Shown in pieces: positions 9,318-16,603 of a DNA stretch of 39,623 nucleotides. This DNA comes from Pirellulales bacterium (GTDB lineage Bacteria; Planctomycetota; Planctomycetia; Pirellulales; JAICIG01): positions 1 through 39,623 of the forward strand of contig DATLUO010000144.1 of the NCBI GenBank assembly GCA_035533075.1. The letters are read 5' to 3'. Positions within the stretch are counted from its first letter, which is position 1. Every line of letters starts with the position of its first letter. Below the pieces are notes generated by a model, which was not told the DNA's origin, did not search any database, and saw only the letters and a program-made list of their open reading frames with translations. Made by a program: the position numbers and the translations under genes.

Positions 9318-9641
9318 ATGAAGCTGCCCAAGTTCCAGTCCGGCGTGAAGGCCCTCCTAGCAGTGATGCTGCTCGTGGCCGTTGCTTGTGCCGCATGGCC
9401 GCGCCTGCAACCGTTCGGTTGCTTGGAATCGGGCTTGAGCAAGGGCAACTTGCCAGGAACCGAAAAGATCTACGTTTGGCGGAACGGACTCGCGATCGCG
9501 GTCACGAAGTTTTCCGGAGAATGGCCATCGTTTCAGAGACGCACGGACATTGATGTGGAGGAACTGCTGAAGGACGAAGAAGAGGCACTTCGAGAAGAGG
9601 CAGAACAAGCGCGAGCCGACGCCCCTCAGAAAACTAGATGA
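9318..9641 (+). CDS. Small membrane-anchored protein, unknown
   Basis: About 107 residues from the ATG at 9318 (MKLPKFQSG); in-frame GTG 9288 and ATG 9297 are alternatives and no clear ribosome site decides. One membrane segment (ALLAVMLLVAVACAAW) is followed by a short periplasmic part with KIYVWRNGLAIAVTKF and an acidic helical C-terminus (VEELLKDEEEALREEAEQ). I recognise no family. The composition of the anchor and the charged tail make it more likely real than a shadow. Confidence 0.5.
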   Translation: MKLPKFQSGVKALLAVMLLVAVACAAWPRLQPFGCLESGLSKGNLPGTEKIYVWRNGLAIAVTKFSGEWPSFQRRTDIDVEELLKDEEEALREEAEQARADAPQKTR

Positions 9642-9718
9642 CTCTTGTTGGGCACCGCGTAAGACACCATACTTGGGCTATGCCTACCCGCCCAAGCAAG
9701 AAAGCGACGTCCATCACG

Positions 9719-9756
9719 GTGGGCCGGCGCTCGCAAGCTCGCTTGCCCCACCTTAC
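9719..9756. repeat. Half copy of the GGGCCGGCGCTCGCAAGC palindrome
   Basis: This 38-base stretch matches the right arm of the inverted repeat at 15048-15139 with few differences. No left arm is present here. It lies between the small anchored protein and the SGNH-like gene. Confidence 0.8.
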
Positions 9757-9810
9757 GACTGCGGTACAAAACTGGGATAACTTCCAGGACGCCGCAAGCC
9801 CAAGTTTTCA

Positions 9811-9871
9811 CCGGCCCAGCTTCTGCGCCAGCCACCGCCAACACCTCAATTCCGACCGCGTGAAGTAGAAT
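9811..9871. repeat. Half copy of the nested-hairpin element
   Basis: Matches the right arm of the full element at 11037-11266 (CCAGCCACCGCCAA, then CCGCGTGAAGTAGA). The C-terminal residues and stop codon of the minus-strand SGNH-like gene lie inside it, so the element supplies that gene's end. Confidence 0.75.
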
Positions 9872-10943
9872 GATTCTTCATCGCCGTGCGGCGGGGCGGT
9901 TTCGACGCGAGCCAGGGTCGCAACGCGGAGGCTTCCAAGCGTGCCGAAAACCGCTGGGCGCCTTCGGGCAGCATGTGGTGCCCGTCGCAAAACTGGTCGT
10001 CGGAGCACCATTCGCGGCAGTTGAAGACCGCCACACCATGCTCGCGCTCCAACTCGTCGAGCCACCGCTCGAGCATCGTCAATGCCTGCGCGGGATAGCC
10101 TTGGCGGAACCGCTCGCACTCCGGCATCAGCAACAGCGCCGGCTCGATCTGCTCGCGACGGCAGAGGTCGAGCAGCTCGATGATCGCCCGCCGCGGCGCG
10201 GCGCTGATGGCGAACTCGCGGAGGTATTCGACGTAAAGACCGGTGCTCCATTCTTCCATCGCCCGACGATTGGCCTCGTCGGTCGGCCGCACCGGGAACT
10301 GCGACCAGCCCCAGGCGTCGGTCTGCCGCGTGAGGTTCAGGTCGGTGCGTTCCAGTTCCGTGAGCAGGCAGGGGGCGAGGCTGCCGAGGATATGCCGCCG
10401 GTGCGCGTGCCACGGAAGGCATCGCGAGCGAAACCAGTCGAGATAAAGTTGCCGCGGCCCGTCGGCATATCGGGCGACGACGCCCAGATCGGCCCAAGTG
10501 AGCCGTGCGACGTCGCTCAGGCCCGGCTCGAAAAAGGGAAAGTTCTGGTGCAAAAGCGGCGGGTGGATTTCGATCAACAGCCGTCGCGGCCGAATCCCCT
10601 CGGCCAGCAGGCGGTGCAGGCAGACGAGTTCTTGAATCGGCCCCTGCCCGGTCAGGGCCAAGTTGAACTGCCAGCCGGCGTCGTTCCTCGCTGAATCGCC
10701 GCCGGCAGCGGGCGAAAAGCCGAAAGCGGTGCGCGAAGTTCCCAGCGCCACCAGGGCGGGCTGACCGCCGCACTCGGCATAGAGCCGCTTGAGCAGGGCC
10801 AGCTTTCGGCCATATTCAGGATATCGCAGGCCCGGCAGCAACGAATCGGCGGCCATCGCCAGCGCGGCCTGCAACAGCACAAACAGCGATGCCCCCCATA
10901 AAACAGCCACGCGGCCACGAGTCGATAGCTTTCGCGCAACCAT
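9846..10943 (-). CDS. Membrane-anchored SGNH-hydrolase-like protein
   Basis: A 365-residue protein. One N-terminal membrane anchor (VAVLWGASLFVLLQAALAMA) precedes an exported domain. Near the start VALGTSRTAFGF resembles SGNH block I with Ser replacing the usual GDS form, and near the end DDQFCDGHHMLPEGAQRFS gives the Asp-x-x-His pattern of block V. Proteins of this build occur beside alginate or other polysaccharide acetylation genes, but none is present here. The last residues (HSTSRGRN) come from repeat DNA. A competing minus-strand frame from 9808 reads through the same DNA but has shadow composition. It is divergent from the operon that begins at 11488. Confidence 0.75.
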   Translation of the reverse strand: MVARKLSTRGRVAVLWGASLFVLLQAALAMAADSLLPGLRYPEYGRKLALLKRLYAECGGQPALVALGTSRTAFGFSPAAGGDSARNDAGWQFNLALTGQGPIQELVCLHRLLAEGIRPRRLLIEIHPPLLHQNFPFFEPGLSDVARLTWADLGVVARYADGPRQLYLDWFRSRCLPWHAHRRHILGSLAPCLLTELERTDLNLTRQTDAWGWSQFPVRPTDEANRRAMEEWSTGLYVEYLREFAISAAPRRAIIELLDLCRREQIEPALLLMPECERFRQGYPAQALTMLERWLDELEREHGVAVFNCREWCSDDQFCDGHHMLPEGAQRFSARLEASALRPWLASKPPRRTAMKNHSTSRGRN

Positions 10944-11487
10944 ACGCTGCCGTGTTCGGGAACGGATGCGCGCACGATTCGGCGCATCGGTGAGCCGCGA
11001 AGTGTAGCGGATCGAGCAGGGCGGTCAATGTCGCTATACTTCACGCGGCCAAGAATGAGACATTTTTCCGCGAGCAGAAGCGGTGGCTGGGGCAGAGCTT
11101 GGCCAGTTACAGGCTGGCGCCCTTCAGCGGCGTGGCGGCCAAGTGATGCCCCGGTTGGGCGCACCGGGGCATCGCCTGGCCGCCGAGATGAACGAAGTGC
11201 CAGCCTCCACCCGGCCAGGCTCTGCCCCAGCCACCGCCAATGTCTCATTCTCGGCCGCGTGAAGTAGAGCGTCATCAATTTGACGGCGCGCGAGGAGAAA
11301 GTCCGGGGGCTGTGGTATTTACGGAAGTCATTCGCAAACTTAAGCTTTTGGTTATCTTGGGGTGCTGCCCGCGTCCAATGGCGTAGGGTTTGCGTAACCG
11401 TCGTCGTGCCGCGGAGGAGCACGTCGCCGCCGCGGACCGGCAGAGAGAGGCTTCCGATTACTTGGTTCGGCTGCCGGAGAATGACCG
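10944..11487. promoter_or_regulatory. Divergent intergenic region with a large hairpin element
   Basis: This 544-base gap separates the SGNH-like gene from the start of the envelope operon and must hold the promoters of both if each is driven from here. Nearly half is the nested inverted repeat at 11037-11266. GGAG lies about 8 bases before the ATG of the first operon gene. I see no convincing -35/-10 pair. Confidence 0.4.
11037..11266. repeat. Nested-hairpin element, full copy
   Basis: Outer ends TACTTCACGCGGCC and GGCCGCGTGAAGTA are exact reverse complements. Moving inward, AATGAGACATT pairs with AATGTCTCATT, then GGTGGCTGGGGCAGAG pairs with CTCTGCCCCAGCCACC allowing small differences. The centre is a second hairpin, GATGCCCCGGT and ACCGGGGCATC. 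It encodes nothing I can support. A second full copy at 21021-21179 keeps the middle arms and the inner hairpin. Confidence 0.85.
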
Positions 11488-12810
11488 ATGCGAAATGTGT
11501 GGATGATGGTCGCGGTGCTCTCGCTGACCTGCCCCGCGAGTGCGGCGGAGGGCGACGCGCGCGGCGATTTGCGGCCGCAGATCGAGCGGCTGTTGACTTT
11601 GGCGAGCGAAGTCTCGGCCAAGCACATGCAGGAGACGGAACATTACTATCGCTCGTTGCGCGCCGCCAGTCGCAGCGATTGGCTGCTGCGGTATGCCTAC
11701 GCAGTCGCGCTGATTCAGCAAAAGCGACTGCACGAGGCGGCAAAGCTGATCCAGGAGCTGGGCGAGGAACACCCCGATGATTTTGCGGTTTGGCGGGGCA
11801 AGATCTGGCTGGCCCTGACGTTGGGCGAACGGTCGCGAGCATTGACCGAAATCGAGCAGCTTGCCAGCCACGCGGCGGCCCATCAAGCGGCTGAGGCGGA
11901 ACGACTGTCCGAGGTGGAGATCGCCGGGTTCTTTGGGTCGGTCTGCGGGTTCCTGTCGGGACCATGGTCGCAAAAGGTGCCTGCGGCCGACGCGGAGCAG
12001 ATCGAGAAACGTTTGCGGGCGGCCTTCGACGACAAGTCGCGGTCGGCGTTCGACCGGGCGAAGGCCGGGGTGATCGATCGTTTTGACGCCCTCCGCGCGG
12101 CATACGAGGAGAAAGAAGAGAAAGAGCTTCAGACGAACTCGCAGCAGCTCGAGGCCGAAAAGCAGTCGGTAGGCCGCGCCGCTCAGGAATTGGGCGACAA
12201 GCAGCAGTCGATCAAAGACAAAGAAACGAAGCGGGCCGAAGATGCCAAGGCGAAAGTGGCCGACATCGACGAGCAACTGAAGAAGGTCGGCCAGCAACGG
12301 GACGCGCTGCTGCAACAAATTGCGCCGCTCGAAGCCCAGCGGGTGGCGCTAGTGGCGCAGCTTATGCCCGAAGGGCTGTTTCTCCCCACGCGCAACCTCC
12401 ACCTCCACGCTTGGCAAAAGGTGGCCGCACGCCAATTCGCTGCATTGCACAATCGCCAAATCCGGATTTTGCTCGCGCCCCTCGTGACGAAGCTGACGTC
12501 GCTGGAAGGGCAAGTCACGTCGTTGAACCTGCAGGAACAAGAACTGTTCGCGGCCCGCGGGACGACGCAGATCAAGTATCAAGCCGACGTTGGCAAGCTG
12601 GTGGAAAAAGAGAAGTCCTTGCAAAAAGACGCCAAACGCTTGGCCTACGACGCCAAGCGGCTCAAGTCGAAGTCGGCCGCCAGCAGTCCGCGCCTGCGGG
12701 CCGAAATGGCGCATTTGACGCGATTCAGCACCTACGTGCCGTTTCCTTTCGAGCGTGAGAAAGCTCGGCTGCTCAAGGAAGCAAAGCCGCCGGCGACAGA
12801 TAACCCATGA
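11488..12810 (+). CDS. Secreted TPR and coiled-coil protein, first gene of the envelope operon
   Basis: A 440-residue protein with a signal peptide (MRNVWMMVAVLSLTCPASAA, cut about residue 20). Residues about 60-140 have TPR-like helix pairs (YAYAVALIQQKRLHEAAKLI). Residues about 205-270 and 340-400 are charged coiled coils (LEAEKQSVGRAAQELGDKQQ). No catalytic motif is seen. Coupled with the next gene by a 15-base gap, it probably acts in the periplasm as a structural or adaptor component of the machine encoded downstream. GGAG stands 8 bases before the ATG. No close family is recognised. Confidence 0.8.
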   Translation: MRNVWMMVAVLSLTCPASAAEGDARGDLRPQIERLLTLASEVSAKHMQETEHYYRSLRAASRSDWLLRYAYAVALIQQKRLHEAAKLIQELGEEHPDDFAVWRGKIWLALTLGERSRALTEIEQLASHAAAHQAAEAERLSEVEIAGFFGSVCGFLSGPWSQKVPAADAEQIEKRLRAAFDDKSRSAFDRAKAGVIDRFDALRAAYEEKEEKELQTNSQQLEAEKQSVGRAAQELGDKQQSIKDKETKRAEDAKAKVADIDEQLKKVGQQRDALLQQIAPLEAQRVALVAQLMPEGLFLPTRNLHLHAWQKVAARQFAALHNRQIRILLAPLVTKLTSLEGQVTSLNLQEQELFAARGTTQIKYQADVGKLVEKEKSLQKDAKRLAYDAKRLKSKSAASSPRLRAEMAHLTRFSTYVPFPFEREKARLLKEAKPPATDNP

Positions 12811-12825
12811 CACAAGGATCCCGTT

Positions 12826-14628
12826 ATGACTTTCCGGAAACCCTGGCAAGCCCCACGTTGTTCTCTGGCACTCTTGAGCCTGCCAATCGCCGTGATTTCG
12901 GGGGCGTTCTGGCTGCTCGTGGTTCCCGCGTCGGCGGCCATCAAGCCGAATCCGCACGCCGCGGCGGCGGTGCAAAAGACGCTGGCGGCGGAACCGAAAG
13001 GCGGTGCCGCCTCACGCGATCAGCAACTCGCCAAGGTCATCGAGTCGGCGCCCGATTATTCGCCGGCGCGATGGGCGGCGGGCTATGTCGAGCAGGACGG
13101 AAAGTGGATGAAATTCGATTCCCTGCCCGAAGGCGACGCGAAGAACGAAAAGGTCGTCGAGTATCGGCGGCTGCGCGACCAGGCTCCCGATACCGCCGAA
13201 GGTCAGTTGAAGCTGGCGAACTGGTGCCGTCAGCACAGCCTGAAAGAGCAGGAACGCGCCCATTTGCTGCGTGTTTTGGATTTTGAACCCAACCGAACGG
13301 ACCTGCGAGAGCGGCTGGGCATGGTCCACGTCGGCGGCGTGTGGATGCTGCCTCGCGAGGCCCGCCAGGCTGCCGCGCGGGGCAAGCAGGCGGTCGCCGA
13401 TCTGAAGCACTGGCTGCCGAAGGTCGAGAAGTTCCGCGCGGCGCTCGAGGGTCCGGCCGGCCGAGTGCGCGACCTGGCCATGGAACACGTCAGGGCCATC
13501 CGCGATCCATCGGCCATTGTGGCGTTGGAGACCGTCTTGGCCCCGTCGAGCGACGACGCCGGGGCGGCGGTGGCCGACGCGTTGGCCGCCATGAAACGGC
13601 CCGAAGCCTCGATTGCCTTGGCGCGCCTGGCCGCGTTCAGCGAGTCGTCGGACACCACCGACGCCGCCCGTGCGAAGCTGAAGACGCTGCCCAGGGACCA
13701 TTTTGTGCCGGCCATGTTGGCATCGCTGGTGGTGCCAGGCGCGACGCAAACGACCATCACCTCCGACCGCTACGGCCGGTTGTTATTCCAGCAGGCCTTC
13801 GCCTATGAAGGCGCCGACCGCAAACAGGTCGCGGTCTTCGACAACGTCTATCGCATCTATTCGGCCTACGGCCGTAGACGCCGAGCGGGAAGCGATGGTG
13901 TTTTAGCCGCCAGCGCCTTGGGTAGTGCGGAAACTGCCGGGCGATCGATCGCCGCCGACGCTCAGAACCGCCGGATCGAACGCACCAACGCTCGCATCAT
14001 CGACACCTTGCGCGACGTGACCGGCCAGACGCTCTCGGCCGATCCACACGCCTGGTGGCAATGGTGGAACGACGTCAACGAAATCGTGCCCGTGGGCGAT
14101 AAGCAGACGGATGTGACGTATGTCGTTGAGGAAAGGGCGCTGCCCAGTTTCGAAACTAGGGCTAGGCCGCACTGTTCCTGTTTGATCGCCGGCACGCCGA
14201 TTTGGACCGACCGGGGACTGGTGGCGGTCGACAAGATGCAGGTCGGCGACCGGGTACTGGCTCAGGATCCGGCTTCCGGAGAGCTGTGCTACAAGCCGGT
14301 GCTGCGCACGACCGTGCGGCCGCGCGCCCCGCTGATCCATATTACGCTGCCCGACGAGACGATCGTGGCCAGCGGCGGCCACCCTTTCTGGGTCGCCGGG
14401 CAAGGCTGGGTGAATGCCAGCCATTTGCAGCCCGAGATGCTGATCCATACGGTCACCGGCGCGGTGCCGATCGAGAAAGTCGAGCTGGAAGAGAATGGCA
14501 AACAGCCGGTCTTTAATCTCGTCGTGGAAGACTTTCACAATTATTTCGCCGGCAAATCGCACCTGCTGTTGCACGACATCACGCCGCGCGAGCCGACGCT
14601 GGGCCCGGTGCCGGGCTGGCAGGAGTAA
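12826..14628 (+). CDS. Secreted HEAT/TPR-like protein with C-terminal Hint domain
   Basis: A 600-residue protein. Residues 1-38 form a signal peptide or anchor. Residues about 110-175 hold helix pairs (LKLANWCRQHSLKEQERAHL, then VLDFEPNRTDLRERLG) and about 200-300 HEAT-like repeats. The last 150 residues form a Hint (Hedgehog/intein) domain: nucleophile Cys452 in CLIAGTPIWTDRGL, VGDRVLAQDP, the block B His519 in VASGGHPFWV, and the end block VVEDFHNYFAGKSHLLLHD at 583-584. Canonical inteins and pretoxin Hint domains end His-Asn; here it is His583-Asp584, and only 16 residues follow, so no toxin or extein of useful size is attached. Hint domains catalyse N-S acyl shift at the Cys, giving cleavage or transfer to a nucleophile. 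The likely result here is release or modification of the N-terminal part outside the cytoplasm. AGGA precedes the ATG by 7 bases. Confidence 0.88.
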   Translation: MTFRKPWQAPRCSLALLSLPIAVISGAFWLLVVPASAAIKPNPHAAAAVQKTLAAEPKGGAASRDQQLAKVIESAPDYSPARWAAGYVEQDGKWMKFDSLPEGDAKNEKVVEYRRLRDQAPDTAEGQLKLANWCRQHSLKEQERAHLLRVLDFEPNRTDLRERLGMVHVGGVWMLPREARQAAARGKQAVADLKHWLPKVEKFRAALEGPAGRVRDLAMEHVRAIRDPSAIVALETVLAPSSDDAGAAVADALAAMKRPEASIALARLAAFSESSDTTDAARAKLKTLPRDHFVPAMLASLVVPGATQTTITSDRYGRLLFQQAFAYEGADRKQVAVFDNVYRIYSAYGRRRRAGSDGVLAASALGSAETAGRSIAADAQNRRIERTNARIIDTLRDVTGQTLSADPHAWWQWWNDVNEIVPVGDKQTDVTYVVEERALPSFETRARPHCSCLIAGTPIWTDRGLVAVDKMQVGDRVLAQDPASGELCYKPVLRTTVRPRAPLIHITLPDETIVASGGHPFWVAGQGWVNASHLQPEMLIHTVTGAVPIEKVELEENGKQPVFNLVVEDFHNYFAGKSHLLLHDITPREPTLGPVPGWQE

Positions 14629-14722
14629 GCCGGGCTGTTTTTGCAAGCCGGGCGGCGTCTTGTATGATGAAGCGAAGCGGTGATCCACGGCGGTCGTCCC
14701 CTGACAACGGCGGGCTCGCACC

Positions 14723-16579
14723 TTGAACCATTTCGATTCTTATGCACAGTGGTTGGGAATCCCCGCCGACCGGCGGCCGCCCAACCACTACGAATTGCTT
14801 GGACTGAGCAGCGGCGAAACCGATGCGGCCCGCATTCACACGGCCGGGCTGGAGCGCAGCGCCAAGGTGCGCCGCTATTGCCTCGGCAAGCACGGGGCCG
14901 AAGCGACGCGGCTGTTGGGAGAAATCGCCACGGCCTTTGACTGCCTCTCCGACACGGCGGCGAAAGCCGCTTACGACCAAAAGCTGTTTGGCCACGAAGT
15001 CGGCGAGGCTGCACACGACTTGCCGCCCGTGCGGCACGATCTGTCAGGTAGGGCGGGACCAGCGAGCTTGCGAGCGCCGGCCCACCAATCCGAGGGCCAT
15101 GGCGGGCCGGCGCTCGCAAGCTCGCTGGTCCCACCCTACGCGCACCGTCTGCCGCCGCGCTCGTTTGCCTGGCTCAGGCGGCGTCGCGCGGCCGCATCGT
15201 CCGGCCCGGCCCGCTTCACCTTTGCCACAGTCTTCTTGTTGGCAGCGACCTATGGGGTGGTCTGGTCGGCGCGCCATAACCCCGCCAGGCATACACATCC
15301 GGCGTCGTCTGCCGCGCAAGTACGGCCGCCGGCCGCACCGATTGAAAAGCCGGCTGGCGCCCGGCCGGTGGAGCGCGCCGAGATTGCTTCGGCATCCAAG
15401 TTTTCCGACGACCGCGCGCCCGGATCCGTCGCCCCGCCAACGGTCGTTGCAACAGCGGTCGTCGACCGCTCGGAGACGAAGCCCGATGACGGCCAGCTGG
15501 CCGATGGCCCGGTGGAACCAACGTCAGGCGATGCCCAGCTCAAAGCAGCGGCAACGGACAGCGGCCGTGCGGTGGCGAAGGCAGCGGCCAGGACGGCGAA
15601 TTTGCCGGCTCAACCGAACGAGGCGCCGGCGAGCGACGCGCCGTCGCCACCGGCGGCTGCAGTCTCAGCAGCCACGAAGGACGCCTTGCCACCATCCGCC
15701 GCCGCGCCTCAGCCGGGCCTCCGGCAAAAAGCAGATGCCCCGCCTTTCAGCGTCGTCCAAGTCACGGGCACGGAGGACATGGAGTTCGAAGATCCTCAGG
15801 CCGATTTTGGCAAGGCCTGGCGCTCGGCAACACGCGGCGTGCCGGAGGTGCTCGAACTAACGTTTGCGCAACCGGTGAGTGCGCTCTACCTGCGGGTCTT
15901 CGAAACGCCCTTGTTTGCCAAGGTCCAAAAAGTCGTTCTCTACCCTGACGCCGGCCCGCCCATCGTCATCAAGCCGGTGCAGCTTTCGTTTGACGCGGAG
16001 AATCATGTACGAACTTGGAGCCTGGGCGAAGTCCGGCCGCCGAGCAGGAGAGCGGCTATCACGTTCCATCCGACGACCGAAGGCTTTGTCGAGGTTGACG
16101 CCGTGGCGTTGCTCGATCGCCAACAGCAGCCGTATTATCCCGTCGGGGCGCGGGCCACGAGCAGTGCCGTGGCGGACGACCCCGACGTGGTCGACGAGCG
16201 CGGGCCGTCGGTCGCCGATCGAATCGAGGCGGCGAATGCCCCGCCCGCCCAGGGAGACGACGTTCTCGACAAAGCCGATGAGGTGGCGGCACAAGTGCAG
16301 CTCGATAAAGCCAGAAGCACGCATATCATCAATGATTACGTGCTCATTCTCAAGCACTATCCGGAAACGCAATCGGCCGTAGCCGCGGTGCGCGACTTGG
16401 CGCAGATGCGTCAGGCGCTTTGGCGCACCGGCAAGTGGCGCGTGATCATGGACGCCTTCGATCGCTTGGGGCAACACTCCCCTGATTCGGACGCGGCAAA
16501 GCTGGTGCCGCAAGCGTTGAGGGAGGCTGATTTGCCATCGAGCAGACCAACGCGCGCTCGGGCACCTGGGCGGCGCTAA
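14723..16579 (+). CDS. J-domain-like, transmembrane protein with C-terminal beta domain
   Basis: A 618-residue protein starting with TTG at 14723; no nearby in-frame ATG fits the conserved start. Residues 1-85 match the planctomycete J-domain-like module (YAQWLGIPADRRPPNHYELLGL ... ATAFDCLSDTAAKAAYDQKL); the HPD tripeptide of true DnaJ is not visible, so DnaK stimulation is doubtful. A linker encoded by a palindromic repeat follows (residues about 108-140), then a membrane segment near 170-190 (FTFATVFLLAATYGVVW), a long Ala/Pro/Thr-rich region and a domain at about 345-470 with beta strands (VLELTFAQPVSALYLRVFE) resembling a discoidin-like sandwich. It thus spans the membrane from cytoplasm to periplasm. 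It lies 94 bases after the Hint gene and 24 before the next. Confidence 0.82.
   Translation: MNHFDSYAQWLGIPADRRPPNHYELLGLSSGETDAARIHTAGLERSAKVRRYCLGKHGAEATRLLGEIATAFDCLSDTAAKAAYDQKLFGHEVGEAAHDLPPVRHDLSGRAGPASLRAPAHQSEGHGGPALASSLVPPYAHRLPPRSFAWLRRRRAAASSGPARFTFATVFLLAATYGVVWSARHNPARHTHPASSAAQVRPPAAPIEKPAGARPVERAEIASASKFSDDRAPGSVAPPTVVATAVVDRSETKPDDGQLADGPVEPTSGDAQLKAAATDSGRAVAKAAARTANLPAQPNEAPASDAPSPPAAAVSAATKDALPPSAAAPQPGLRQKADAPPFSVVQVTGTEDMEFEDPQADFGKAWRSATRGVPEVLELTFAQPVSALYLRVFETPLFAKVQKVVLYPDAGPPIVIKPVQLSFDAENHVRTWSLGEVRPPSRRAAITFHPTTEGFVEVDAVALLDRQQQPYYPVGARATSSAVADDPDVVDERGPSVADRIEAANAPPAQGDDVLDKADEVAAQVQLDKARSTHIINDYVLILKHYPETQSAVAAVRDLAQMRQALWRTGKWRVIMDAFDRLGQHSPDSDAAKLVPQALREADLPSSRPTRARAPGRR
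15048..15139. repeat. Inverted repeat within the J-domain-like gene
   Basis: Arms 15048-15086 and 15101-15139 are near-perfect reverse complements (GAGCTTGCGAGCGCCGGCCC and GGGCCGGCGCTCGCAAGCTC) around a 14-base loop. The gene reads through it as GRAGPASLRAPAHQSEGHGG and ALASSLVPPY. A half copy is at 9719-9756. Confidence 0.9.
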
Positions 16580-16603
16580 AAACTACGGAGCGAATCACAT
16601 CTT

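Noticed and set aside
10652-12103. A 483-codon minus-strand open frame
   Set aside because: It runs through the nested-hairpin element and the start of the first operon gene, with repeat-derived and Arg/Pro-rich residues; not a gene.
14173-14628. Polymorphic toxin reading of the Hint protein
   Set aside because: No toxin domain follows the Hint domain (16 residues only) and no immunity gene is next to it; the following gene is a membrane J-like protein.
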